13,497 bases of DNA from JAICIG01 sp035532215. Lineage in GTDB: Bacteria > Planctomycetota > Planctomycetia > Pirellulales > JAICIG01. Each line of letters opens with the position of its first letter. The first letter of the stretch is position 1. This document shows, in pieces, positions 1 to 6,949 of this stretch. The stretch spans positions 1-13,497 of the forward strand of contig DATKRK010000148.1 in NCBI GenBank assembly GCA_035532215.1, read 5' to 3'. Under the pieces are notes generated by a model, which ran no database searches, was not told the DNA's origin, and saw nothing but the letters and a program-made list of their open reading frames with translations. Both the position numbers and the translations under genes were made by a program.

Positions 1-323
1 CAAACCGAGGTAACGTAAACTTGTTTTCATTGGACCAGTCCTCTCGTTGCGGCACTGCCTGAGAAAAAGGATTACCCCCTGATTTCAAAGGTAATCCGCG
101 CCAGACGCGGGCGACTGGTCCAACCATTTTGTCTACAGAGCCAACCGCGCGAACCCATTCTTACGCCCACTGGCATTCTTTGGCCGCCGCTGCGTAAACT
201 TAAACCTGGGCCTTGCCGGTGCTCGCCACGCGGCGCCCGACGCGGGCCGAAGACCCTGTTCATTGAGATTTCAGATGGCCGGTTCGGGGCCGACTGGCGC
301 CCGAATAGCTCCCCCGAAGCTGC
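1..323. other. Gene-free stretch at window start
   Basis: I see no convincing coding region here. The only long open frame is on the minus strand and runs back over the membrane-protein gene at 324-908; its composition is arginine-, serine- and glycine-rich without recognisable domains, as expected for an antisense shadow in GC-rich DNA. The stretch holds a nested inverted repeat at 30-123 (listed separately). The remaining 200 bases before the first gene may carry its promoter, but I could not pick a convincing -35/-10 pair. Confidence 0.55.
30..123. repeat. Nested inverted repeat, possible structured RNA
   Basis: An 11-base arm TTGGACCAGTC at 30-40 is perfectly complementary to GACTGGTCCAA at 113-123. 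Inside it a second perfect 8-base pair of arms, GGATTACC at 69-76 and GGTAATCC at 90-97, encloses a 13-base loop. Two nested stems suggest a folded RNA or a mobile hairpin element rather than a simple terminator, as no T-run follows. It lies about 200 bases upstream of the first gene. I recognise no known riboswitch family. Confidence 0.5.
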
Positions 324-908
324 ATGTACGAAAACGCCGGCACGTCCGAGAACTCGCAAACTGCCCGACGGCCGTTTCAGTACGGCCTGCGCGCATTGTT
401 TCTGACGATGGCCTGTTTGAGCGCCTTGTTCGCGACAATGGGCATCGTGGGCCCGATGTGGTCGACGATCCTTGTTTGGTTTCTGGTCCTCGCACTGGCG
501 CACGTGATTGCCAATCGCTGGGGGTCCGAAGGCTGGAATTTCGACGATGCCTCGCCGCCCGAAACCCCCGACGAGACTGATCGTGCGCCCCTCCAAGCCG
601 CTCCGTCGCCGCCGGTCGACGTGCCGGCCACTCAACTGCGAGAAACCACCAAGCTCGGCTGGACGATGTCGATAGCGGCTGCCGGCGGAGCGCTGCTGGG
701 CGGCGCCGTGGGAACTGGATTTCTGTTTTGGTTGGGTATCGAGCGAGTCGGCTATGCAGGAATCGCGGTCGGCGGAGCGTCGGCGGCGGTCGTCGGAGGC
801 TTGCTGGGCTTTCTGGCCAGCAGCTTCATCTCGGTTGCCGGCAGCGCCTGGCAAGAAGCCGTACAAGGGGCGCCGGCGCGGAAGCCCGTCAACATTCCGC
901 ACGAATAG
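324..908 (+). CDS. Small four-helix membrane protein, unknown function
   Basis: A 194-residue protein without a recognised family. Residues 18-41 start with FQYGLRALFLTMACLSALFA, like the short hydrophobic lead common at the N-terminus of planctomycete membrane proteins. A second helix covers about 46-62. A hydrophilic, proline- and acid-rich linker (about 66-110) follows, then two glycine/alanine-rich helices at about 112-140 and 143-171, the latter with small-residue GxxxG-like packing. The tail is short and polar. The ATG at 324 is chosen because the hydrophobic lead starts soon after it; no strong ribosome site precedes it, the nearest purine run being CCCGAAGC. It stands alone on this strand, with a possible hairpin 14 bases after the stop. 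A glycine-zipper-like packing role is conceivable but unproven. I am fairly confident it is a real gene and have no functional call. Confidence 0.72.
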   Translation: MYENAGTSENSQTARRPFQYGLRALFLTMACLSALFATMGIVGPMWSTILVWFLVLALAHVIANRWGSEGWNFDDASPPETPDETDRAPLQAAPSPPVDVPATQLRETTKLGWTMSIAAAGGALLGGAVGTGFLFWLGIERVGYAGIAVGGASAAVVGGLLGFLASSFISVAGSAWQEAVQGAPARKPVNIPHE

Positions 909-1298
909 TCCTGCCGTTCCAAACGCCCTGACGGCAAGAACGGGGCGTTGATCGGATTGCACTTGTCGGAACTTCAACAGGCCGCTATTCTGCAGCGATT
1001 CCGTTGCTGTTGAATCGCTCCCGCTCTTTCGCCGCCTTGCGATGGTTGTTCTGCCCGCCTTAACCGAAGAGAGCCTCTGCCGCGCAACGGCGTCGGGCGG
1101 GAATTCGGCGACTAGTCGCGGCGCCATCGTCACGCCGCCCTGATTCGCTCAGTCGCGCCGGCGGCGTTTTTTCGCTGAGTCAGTCCCAGCGAGCGATTCT
1201 TGGAGCGAATCCGCTCCGAATTGGGGCGCTGTTCGCTTTACGTCTCGCCGGTTTGCACGCGGGCTGCGTCGGCTTCTTCCCATTCGGACTAAGAGTCT
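909..1298 (+). other. Intergenic region before prfC
   Basis: About 390 bases without a convincing gene. It contains a hairpin just after the upstream stop (listed separately). At about 1153-1170 a short CGCC/GGCG stem with a 3-base loop is followed directly by TTTTTT, a weak terminator-like signal. At 1202-1217 a perfect hairpin GGAGCG-AATC-CGCTCC lies about 80 bases before the prfC start. The prfC promoter presumably lies here, but I could not identify a convincing -35/-10 pair. Confidence 0.45.
922..949 (+). terminator. Hairpin after membrane-protein gene
   Basis: Arms AACGCCC (922-928) and GGGCGTT (943-949) are perfectly complementary around a 14-base loop, starting 14 bases after the stop codon at 906-908. 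There is no clear T-run after it, so this may be a weak terminator, an mRNA 3'-end stabiliser, or chance in GC-rich DNA. Confidence 0.3.
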
Positions 1299-2933
1299 AT
1301 GAGAAACTTAGATCCGTCGATCTTGGAGGAAGTCCTCCGGAGACGCACCTTTGCGATCATTTCCCATCCCGATGCCGGAAAAACCACGTTCACCGAAAAA
1401 CTGTTGCTGTTCGGCGGATGCATTGACGTGGCGGGCGCCGTGCGCGGCCGCAAATCGCAGCGCGCCGCGGCGTCGGACTGGATGGAACTGGAAAAACAGC
1501 GCGGCATCTCCGTCAGTTCGACCGTGCTGGCGTTCGACTACGAAGGCCATCGCCTTAACCTGCTCGATACGCCTGGGCACCACGATTTCAGCGAAGATAC
1601 CTACCGCACGCTGACGGCGGCGGACTGCGCCGTGATGGTCATCGATCTGGCCAAAGGCGTCGAAACGCAGACCGAAAAGCTGTTTGAAGTTTGCAAGCTG
1701 CGGCGGATTCCCGTGCTGACGTTCGTCAACAAGGTCGACCGGCCGGGGCGCGAGCCGCTGGCGATCTTGGCCGACATCGAGTCGAAGCTGGGCATCGAGC
1801 CCGTTGCGGTCAATTGGCCGTTGGGCGCGGGCCACGAATTTTGCGGGGTCGTGGAATTAGAAACGGGCGCCGCTCATCTGTTCGAGGAACGGAACAACGA
1901 CTGCCGCATCGGATATCGCTCGGAGCCCTTGGATGCGCTGGACGGAACCGCGGCGCCGGAAGCGGCATTACGCCGGGCGCGGGAGGAGGTCGAATTGCTG
2001 CAGGTTGCGGGCGCCGCCCTGGACAAGTCGCGGTTTCTGGCGGGCGAGATCACGCCGGTGTTCTTCGGCAGCGCACTGACCAACTACGGCGTCGAGAGTT
2101 TTCTACGCGGCTTTTTGTCCCTTTGTCCCCCGCCGGCCGCTCGCTGGAGCGACCTTGGCTTGACGCCGGCGGCGCGTTCGCAGTTTGCCGGCTTTGTCTT
2201 CAAGATTCAGGCCAATCTCGACCCGCGACACCGCGACCGGATCGCGTTCGTGCGCGTCTGTGCGGGCAAGTTTCGGCGCGACATGGAAGTGCTCCATCCG
2301 CGCACCGGCAAGAAGTTGAAGCTGCGGCGCGCTCATCGCTTATTCGGTCAAGAGCGCGAAACGGTGGACGAGGCGTTCCCCGGAGATATCGTAGGCCTGG
2401 TAAATCCGGGCGAGTTTTGCTTGGGAGATACGATCTGCGAAGGCGCCGCGATGAATTACCCCCCTTTGCCGCAATTCTCGCCCGAACATTTTGCCGTGCT
2501 GCGTTGTCCAGATTCGGCCCGGCGAAAGCAATTCGGAAAGGGGTTGACGCAACTGATCGAGGAGGGCGCCGTTCAAGTGTTCAACGATCCGAGCGCGGTT
2601 CGGCGCGAGCCGATCTTGGCGGCGGTGGGCGAATTGCAGTTCGACGTGGTCCGCTTTCGCCTGGAAAGCGAATACAACTCGCCGACCGAAATCCAGTGGC
2701 TTCCCTACAAAATCGCCCGCTGGCTTTCAACGGGCCCCGAACAACTACGGAACGTGTCGCTTCCCTACGGCGCCCGCGTCGTACACGACCAACTCGGTTG
2801 CTCGGCGATCTTGTTCAGTTCGTTATTCGAGGCGCAGTATTGGCAGCGCGAGAATCCAAAGATCGCGTTGTCCGCCGTTCGCGAGCACGACTCGCCGTCG
2901 GCGGTTGGTCTCAAGCCGGCCCTGTCTGGGTGA
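1299..2933 (+). CDS. prfC: Peptide chain release factor 3 (RF3)
   Basis: A 544-residue translational GTPase. RF3 binds the ribosome after peptide release and drives dissociation of RF1 or RF2; it acts in the cytoplasm. The G-domain motifs are intact: P-loop SHPDAGKTT at residues 22-30, the RF3-type switch region with QRGISVSST (67-75), G3 as DTPGHHDFSEDTYR from residue 90, and G4 NKVD at 144-147. FGSAL near residue 256 fits G5. Domain II follows (about 290-390), then the C-terminal RF3 domain, which includes VGELQFDVVRFRLESEY and an ending with AVREH. The family is about 530 residues long; this protein continues some 14 residues past the REH at which many relatives end. The double histidine and SEDTYR after DTPG separate RF3 from EF-G. 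ATG 1299 gives the usual N-terminus, with only a weak AAGAG upstream. It is a single gene with no clear operon partner. Confidence 0.96.
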   Translation: MRNLDPSILEEVLRRRTFAIISHPDAGKTTFTEKLLLFGGCIDVAGAVRGRKSQRAAASDWMELEKQRGISVSSTVLAFDYEGHRLNLLDTPGHHDFSEDTYRTLTAADCAVMVIDLAKGVETQTEKLFEVCKLRRIPVLTFVNKVDRPGREPLAILADIESKLGIEPVAVNWPLGAGHEFCGVVELETGAAHLFEERNNDCRIGYRSEPLDALDGTAAPEAALRRAREEVELLQVAGAALDKSRFLAGEITPVFFGSALTNYGVESFLRGFLSLCPPPAARWSDLGLTPAARSQFAGFVFKIQANLDPRHRDRIAFVRVCAGKFRRDMEVLHPRTGKKLKLRRAHRLFGQERETVDEAFPGDIVGLVNPGEFCLGDTICEGAAMNYPPLPQFSPEHFAVLRCPDSARRKQFGKGLTQLIEEGAVQVFNDPSAVRREPILAAVGELQFDVVRFRLESEYNSPTEIQWLPYKIARWLSTGPEQLRNVSLPYGARVVHDQLGCSAILFSSLFEAQYWQRENPKIALSAVREHDSPSAVGLKPALSG

Positions 2934-3386
2934 ACGCGCTGCGCGTCAACAACAAGGATTTAGCTGGATGGTTCGAAGAGTTGCAGACATCGAAGAAACC
3001 GCGCGCGAGCATCCCCAGCGGCGCCCCCTCAACGAGAAACCGAAGCGGAGTGCGCCGATTCGCCGGCCTCGGAGGCGCCGTAGGTCGAGGCTCATTCTCG
3101 TGAAGAACGCGAGGGAGCGGATGTTGTGCTTCACGAGGAATGCCATTTCCGAATTTGATCCAAGCAACGGCGACGAACAGCTCTTCAGGCCTCGTCAGCG
3201 ATGCGATTGAGGGCCTTCAGGATTTGAAACGACCGCGGACGCGCCCCAGTTCCCGTTCTATGTGAAACGCAATCAAGGCGCGGACCGTGCGGGTTGTCGT
3301 AAAGTCGACTTCAGCGAGACGGCTGGCGGCGCACGACGAAAATGACAACGGCAGGAGCGGAGGAGATAGCGCGGCGCGCAATCTGC
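2934..3386. other. Intergenic region after prfC, possible gene relic
   Basis: About 450 bases between the converging prfC and J-like genes. Short open frames on both strands are arginine-rich and have no family features. On the minus strand, from about 3345 to 3230, a frame reads ...AEVDFTTTRTVRALIAFHIE..., which looks more protein-like than its surroundings; a neighbouring frame continues as ILKALNRIADEA and then stops. This could be the decayed end of an old gene with a frameshift, but I found no start and recognise no family. A hairpin at 3097-3137 is listed separately. No typical terminator with a T-run is seen. Confidence 0.35.
3097..3137. repeat. Inverted repeat between converging genes
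   Basis: Perfect 9-base arms CTCGTGAAG (3097-3105) and CTTCACGAG (3129-3137) enclose a 23-base loop. Allowing one bulged base, the pairing extends to ATT outside the left arm and AAT outside the right arm, giving about 12 pairs. It lies between the 3' ends of two converging genes, where a two-way transcription barrier would make sense, but no T-run is visible on either side. Confidence 0.4.
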
Positions 3387-4430
3387 TTACGGTCTCTTCA
3401 TCTCCATCACCACCCAGGTGACGCCGCCGACTACGCCGCCGGCGACGATAGCGATGAAAATCGACTTGAGCATGCCTGCCTGCAGCGAATAACCGGCCAC
3501 GATTTCGCCGAAAATCGTGGCCATCGTCCCGAAATTGAACGCCACCAGAGCGACCATGTTGCGTTTCTTCTTGGCCGCTTCGCGCTCGGCTGGATCGACG
3601 CTGGTCCGCCGCGCGGGCTTTTCTTCAGCGGCCGCTTTGGCTCCGGTCTTGGCCGGCTGCGAGTCGATCTTCGGCGGGCCGGCGGCCAGTTCGGCGGCGG
3701 CCTGCTCGCGCGGGTAGTACTTGGTAATTACCTCGTTGATGCTGCTCGGCGTGCAGAGCACCGTGCGCACCGGCATGTCGTACCGCAGCCGCAACTGGTC
3801 CTCGATCTCCGGCGGCAACTGGTGCGGCGCCACCACCAACAACCGGCCGTCATCGACCATCAGCGGCGCCACCGACTGTTGCCGGGCCATGACGGCGGGC
3901 AGCTTCGGAAGCAACGACTCGTCGATGCTCACCTCGGTGATCTCGACGTAAGGCAGGCCGACCGACTCGGCGTAAGCTTGCATCACCTGGTCGGCCGGGG
4001 CCAGCTTCTGCTGCATCACGGCGTCGCGAATTTCGACGCCGATGGTCCGCGAATAGCGACGCGCTTTGTCGAGAGCCGCCGAATCGAGAATCTTGCGGCT
4101 GACGAGCAGTTCCTCGAACGAGCGGCCAGGCTGGCCTTTCTGAGCGCCGCCCGTCTGACGGCCGAGCGACGCGTCGTACTCGGTCTTCCGCAGGCTATCG
4201 GTCAGGCAGAGCATGGCCTTGGCCAACTCGTTGAGCAATTCCTGCGAGCGGTCGCCGTATTCGCCCGCTGCGTACTTGCGGACGTGGGCGTTCATCTTGC
4301 GGTAGTTCGCGCGGGCCTTCGTCGGATCGTCCTCGAAGAGCTCCAGCCGCAAGAGTTGATAGTGGTTCAAGGGCCGCGCGGTCTCGGTGATGCCGAGCCA
4401 GTCGCGGTAGACGTCGAGTTCCTTGGCCAT
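3387..4430 (-). CDS. J-like/MshEN membrane protein, partner of Hsp70
   Basis: A 347-residue protein in three parts. Residues about 20-90 look like a J domain (NHYQLLRL at the start, a basic helix near 36-53, and a last helix ending in KTEYDASLG), but the HPD tripeptide that activates Hsp70 is absent: the loop between the two helices reads AAGEYGDR. Residues about 105-250 resemble the MshEN/GspE N-terminal domain (FEELLVSRKILDSAALDKA, then YAESVGLPYVEI). A charged alanine/lysine-rich linker (about 252-290) leads to two C-terminal membrane helices at about 292-314 and 321-341. ATG at 4430 is preferred; a TTG ten codons upstream is in frame, but MAKELDVYRDWLGI looks like the natural start. The gene begins 40 bases after the stop of the Hsp70-like gene and is surely co-transcribed with it. 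MshEN domains bind cyclic di-GMP in some proteins; whether this one does is unknown. A role as membrane adaptor for the Hsp70 is inferred. Confidence 0.85.
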   Translation of the reverse strand: MAKELDVYRDWLGITETARPLNHYQLLRLELFEDDPTKARANYRKMNAHVRKYAAGEYGDRSQELLNELAKAMLCLTDSLRKTEYDASLGRQTGGAQKGQPGRSFEELLVSRKILDSAALDKARRYSRTIGVEIRDAVMQQKLAPADQVMQAYAESVGLPYVEITEVSIDESLLPKLPAVMARQQSVAPLMVDDGRLLVVAPHQLPPEIEDQLRLRYDMPVRTVLCTPSSINEVITKYYPREQAAAELAAGPPKIDSQPAKTGAKAAAEEKPARRTSVDPAEREAAKKKRNMVALVAFNFGTMATIFGEIVAGYSLQAGMLKSIFIAIVAGGVVGGVTWVVMEMKRP

Positions 4431-4470
4431 GGTCAGCAAATCGGGGGGAGAGCGCGGCAAAACAATCAGC

Positions 4471-6048
4471 TTACTCGACGAGGTATTGGCTCGCCAGGGC
4501 TGTGTAGCCGTCGATCTGCGTTTCGTCCAGACCGCCCCGGCGTTGGATCTCGATGGCCGCTTCTCGGCCGCCGGTCCGGTCGCGAGCCCGCACCTGGACG
4601 CGGCCCTCGGTATTGAAGGCGTAGGTCACTTCTACGGGCGAACCCTTCGGCAAGTTGGAGGGCAGTTCGGTGATGCTGCAATTGCCGATCAGCGAGCAGG
4701 CGGCGGGATCAGGGGCGTCGCCTTCCAAAACCTTCACCGTGGCCCGCGTCTGGCCGGCTTCGATGGTGTTGAACACCTGCTTGACTTCGACCGGCAGCCG
4801 CGTGTTGCGCGGGATCATCACGTGATTGGTCGGCTTGCCCGTCTTGGGGCTGCGGACGATCACGCCCAAGCTGTGCGAGTTGACGTCGTCCTGCTTGACG
4901 TGCTCGAGGTGCCGGCGCACTTTGTCGGCCAGTTCGCTCCCCTCGCCGCGGTACTTAGCTTCCAGAATCGCGGCGTGAATCGCGGCGCCCTGCGCCACGG
5001 CCGTGTGCGGCGAAAGGCCTTGATACGGCTTCTTGCCGGTCACCCGTTCCAAGAGCAGCGGCACGCGCGGCATCAAGGTCGAACCGCCGACCAGCACGAT
5101 CGCGTCCAACTGCTCGGGCGTGATCTTGGCCTGCTCGATCACGAGCTCGGTGGTATCGATCGTGCGCTGCAGCAAATCGGCGGTGAGCGTTTCGAACTGC
5201 TCGCGCGTCACCGTCACCGAGATGCTCTTGCCTTCGTGCCGGCAGACGATCGACGTTTGCGTTTTTTCCGAAAGCGCGATTTTCGCCAGGTCGCAATCGT
5301 TGCGCAGCACCTGCGAGGTGGCGGCCGAACTGCGCGGGTCGTTGCCGTGCTTGGCCTTGAATTCGTCGGCAATGTAATTGAGCAGCCGGTCGTTCCAGTC
5401 GACGCCGCCCAGATACACGTCGCCGTCGGTCGCCAACACTTGAAAGTGCGTGGGCGTGTACTTAACGACCGTCACGTCGAACGTGCCGCCGCCTAAGTCG
5501 TAGACCAGCGCCATCCGCGGCCGCTCGCTCTTGCCGCCGACGGCGCCCAACTCGCCGCGCTGCCAGGCGTAGGTAAGCGTGGCGGCCGTCGGCTCGTTGA
5601 TGATGTCAATCACGTTCAGACCCGAAATCCGCCCGGCGTCTTGCGTGGCCTTGCGCCGCGCGTCGTTGAAATAATAGGGCACCGTAATTACGGCGTTGCC
5701 GATCGAGCCGATCCGCTTTTCGGCGTCCTGACGCAGCTTCTTCAGAATCAGAGCCGAGAGGAACTCGGGCGTGATCTCGCGGCCGTCGAAAGTGCGCTTG
5801 TACTCGGCGTTGCCCATGTGCCGCTTGACGCGCTCGACGACGTGCTCCGGATCTTCCATCGCCGCGCGCATCCGGCTGGGACCGACGACCACGTGACCGG
5901 TATCGGCCAGCAAGATCAGGCTGGGCGTTTCAATTTCCTCTTCTTCGTTCGGCAGAGCAACCGGGTTGCCGTCGGCGTCCAAGTGGGCGATCGCAGAAAA
6001 CGTCGTCCCCAGATCGATGCCTACCGTTTGACCTTCTTTGAATTCCAT
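4471..6048 (-). CDS. Short DnaK-like Hsp70 lacking the lid
   Basis: A 525-residue Hsp70-family ATPase. The nucleotide-binding domain (1 to about 365) is complete: phosphate-1 GIDLGTTFSA (10-19), a lysine at 75 in VERVKRHMG matching the DnaK catalytic lysine region, VITVPYYFNDARRKAT (120-135), INEPTAA (150-156), phosphate-2 VYDLGGGTFDV (182-192), and adenosine motif IVLVGGSTLMPRV (317-329). A beta-type substrate-binding domain follows (about 390-510). DnaK is about 640 residues long; here the helical lid is missing, and the chain ends soon after the beta domain at QYLVE. The linker also differs: the hydrophobic LLLD patch needed for allostery in DnaK is replaced by a longer charged stretch ending DDVNSHSLG. 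ATG 6048 is preceded by GGAAG nine bases upstream. It heads an operon with the J-like membrane protein. It is probably not the main housekeeping DnaK but a specialised paralogue; its substrate is unknown. Confidence 0.92.
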   Translation of the reverse strand: MEFKEGQTVGIDLGTTFSAIAHLDADGNPVALPNEEEEIETPSLILLADTGHVVVGPSRMRAAMEDPEHVVERVKRHMGNAEYKRTFDGREITPEFLSALILKKLRQDAEKRIGSIGNAVITVPYYFNDARRKATQDAGRISGLNVIDIINEPTAATLTYAWQRGELGAVGGKSERPRMALVYDLGGGTFDVTVVKYTPTHFQVLATDGDVYLGGVDWNDRLLNYIADEFKAKHGNDPRSSAATSQVLRNDCDLAKIALSEKTQTSIVCRHEGKSISVTVTREQFETLTADLLQRTIDTTELVIEQAKITPEQLDAIVLVGGSTLMPRVPLLLERVTGKKPYQGLSPHTAVAQGAAIHAAILEAKYRGEGSELADKVRRHLEHVKQDDVNSHSLGVIVRSPKTGKPTNHVMIPRNTRLPVEVKQVFNTIEAGQTRATVKVLEGDAPDPAACSLIGNCSITELPSNLPKGSPVEVTYAFNTEGRVQVRARDRTGGREAAIEIQRRGGLDETQIDGYTALASQYLVE

Positions 6049-6083
6049 CGCTGAGCTTCCGCTGTGGTTGAACCGTTTTGGCG

Positions 6084-6112
6084 ATTTTCGGTCCCCGCGC
6101 GCCCCGAGTCAA
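6084..6112 (-). promoter_or_regulatory. Likely sigma70-type promoter of the Hsp70 operon
   Basis: Read on the minus strand, TTGACT (6112-6107) is followed by exactly 17 bases and then GAAAAT (6089-6084). The -35 box matches the consensus in five of six positions and the -10 box in four of six. Transcription would start near 6077, leaving a leader of about 29 bases before the ATG at 6048. I see no CIRCE-type inverted repeat, so heat-shock control by HrcA is not suggested. Confidence 0.5.
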
Positions 6113-6196
6113 GCAAATGGGCATGGCGTCGCACGTTTTTGCGGGCGGCGCTTGACACATGCCGCCAGCAACTCGAAACGTAAGCGAGGCGGAGCC

Positions 6197-6329
6197 AGCC
6201 ACGGATGAAACACCGATGCGACACGGATACAGCGACGTTGGGCTTCGCCGCCAGGACGTTACCGGCGCGATGGCTAGGCCAGCATCGGACGTCGACAACG
6301 TCCTTCTTGTCCGTGTTCGATCCGTGGCT
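6197..6329. repeat. CACGGAT-type inverted repeat, copy A
   Basis: The left end at 6197-6229 reads AGCCACGGATGAAACACC followed by further CGAT/ACACGGATA words. The right end at 6306-6329, read in reverse complement, gives AGCCACGGATCGAACACGG. The ends are imperfect inverted copies of the same repeat. An inner pair, GACGTTG near 6235 and CAACGTC near 6300, adds a second level. A closely similar sequence lies at 13230-13262, so this is a dispersed family and not a local accident. Confidence 0.7.
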
Positions 6330-6346
6330 AGAATTCGTCCGCGGCG

Positions 6347-6479
6347 AGTGCCTCTTCAAGTGTGAGTTGATAGGTGAGGGTGGCTGGCGGCAGAGCGAAG
6401 CGATGCCCCAGCGAACTGGGGCTTCGCCTAGACTCAGCCGCCAGCCACCCGACGGTCAAAATGGCTTCGAAGAGGCACT
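6347..6479. repeat. Nested hairpin element, short copy (family 1)
   Basis: The inner stem GGGTGGCTGGCGG (6378-6390) pairs perfectly with CCGCCAGCCACCC (6438-6450), and within it ATGCCCCAG and CTGGGGC form a further stem. The first 34 bases of the inner element (6378-6411) are identical to the start of the copy at 10818-10851. Outer arms AGTGCCTCTTCAAG (6347-6360) and CTTCGAAGAGGCACT (6465-6479) pair apart from one bulged base; these outer arms are not present around the second copy. It lies just after the 99-residue gene on the minus strand and could serve as its terminator. Confidence 0.75.
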
Positions 6480-6487
6480 AGCCGAGC

Positions 6488-6787
6488 TTATTCTTCGATG
6501 ACTTCTTTGACGGGTTGCACGAAATGGGGCGTTTTGTGCGAAGCGGTCAGCTCCGCCGCCTTCTTATCGGCCTGCTTGCGTTCGCTGTACTCGAAGCGAG
6601 CCACTTGCTTGAGCGACTGGTTGAAAACGCCCCAGAAGGCCTTCAAGCGGACTTCCTTGGCGACTTTGGCACGGCTTTTGCGCTTGGTCGGTTTTTTGAC
6701 TTCCGCCGTCTTGGCCGAGACGCCCGCCTTTTCAGCGGCTTCGCTTTCTCGTCGCAATTCTTTGCGGTTTATGATTTTACGGGCCAT
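6488..6787 (-). CDS. Small basic protein, 99 residues, unknown function
   Basis: The N-terminal half (1-48) is dominated by lysine, arginine, alanine and glutamate (MARKIINRKELRRE at the start, PTKRKSRAK near 33-41) and is probably flexible or nucleic-acid binding. The second half (49-99) looks folded, with LKAFWGVFNQSLKQVARFEY, a KQADKKAAEL helix and an acidic end. The shape suggests a soluble cytoplasmic protein, perhaps ribosome- or nucleic-acid-associated, but I do not recognise the family. ATG 6787 is preceded by AGAG ten bases upstream and by a plausible promoter (-10 TATACT). The stop is followed by the nested hairpin element. The coherent composition, promoter and terminator-like context support a real gene. 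Confidence 0.78.
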   Translation of the reverse strand: MARKIINRKELRRESEAAEKAGVSAKTAEVKKPTKRKSRAKVAKEVRLKAFWGVFNQSLKQVARFEYSERKQADKKAAELTASHKTPHFVQPVKEVIEE

Positions 6788-6860
6788 ATTGGTCTCTGTG
6801 TAGGCCTAAAAGAGGCGCCTGGGCGCGGCCATTTCGCGTACCGAAGAAGCTATGGGCAGT

Positions 6861-6889
6861 AGTATAACCGGACTACGAGCCTTTCGCCA
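6861..6889 (-). promoter_or_regulatory. Candidate promoter of the small basic gene
   Basis: On the minus strand, TATACT at 6866-6861 matches the -10 consensus in five of six positions. With a 17-base spacer, the -35 position holds TGGCGA (6889-6884), only three of six matches. Transcription would start near 6854, about 67 bases before the ATG at 6787. Confidence 0.4.
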
Positions 6890-6949
6890 GCAGCGATGGA
6901 AGAGAAGTCGGAAGTCGGAAATAGGAACCCGGAACGCATGACTCGCTTT

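Larger units (their letters stand above)
6113..6487. other. Intergenic region made of two repeat elements
   Basis: About 375 bases between the Hsp70 promoter and the end of the small basic gene. No gene is supported; short open frames here run through repeat sequence. Most of the stretch is occupied by a CACGGAT-type inverted repeat (6197-6329) and a nested hairpin element (6347-6479), listed separately. Confidence 0.6.

Noticed and set aside
72..1133. 353-residue minus-strand open frame
   Set aside because: It lies antisense to the membrane-protein gene, is rich in arginine, serine and glycine, and shows no domain or signal.
1691..3103. 470-residue plus-strand open frame overlapping prfC
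   Set aside because: It is another frame of prfC, arginine/glycine-rich without domains; the prfC motifs are unambiguous.
3342..5496. Two long plus-strand frames antisense to the J-like and Hsp70 genes
   Set aside because: They mirror the codon structure of the real minus-strand genes in GC-rich DNA and contain no recognisable motif.
6049..6083. CIRCE/HrcA heat-shock operator before the Hsp70
   Set aside because: No TTAGCACTC-type inverted repeat is present.
6152..6180. TTGACA on the plus strand as a promoter
   Set aside because: No matching -10 box at 16-18 bases and no plus-strand gene follows.
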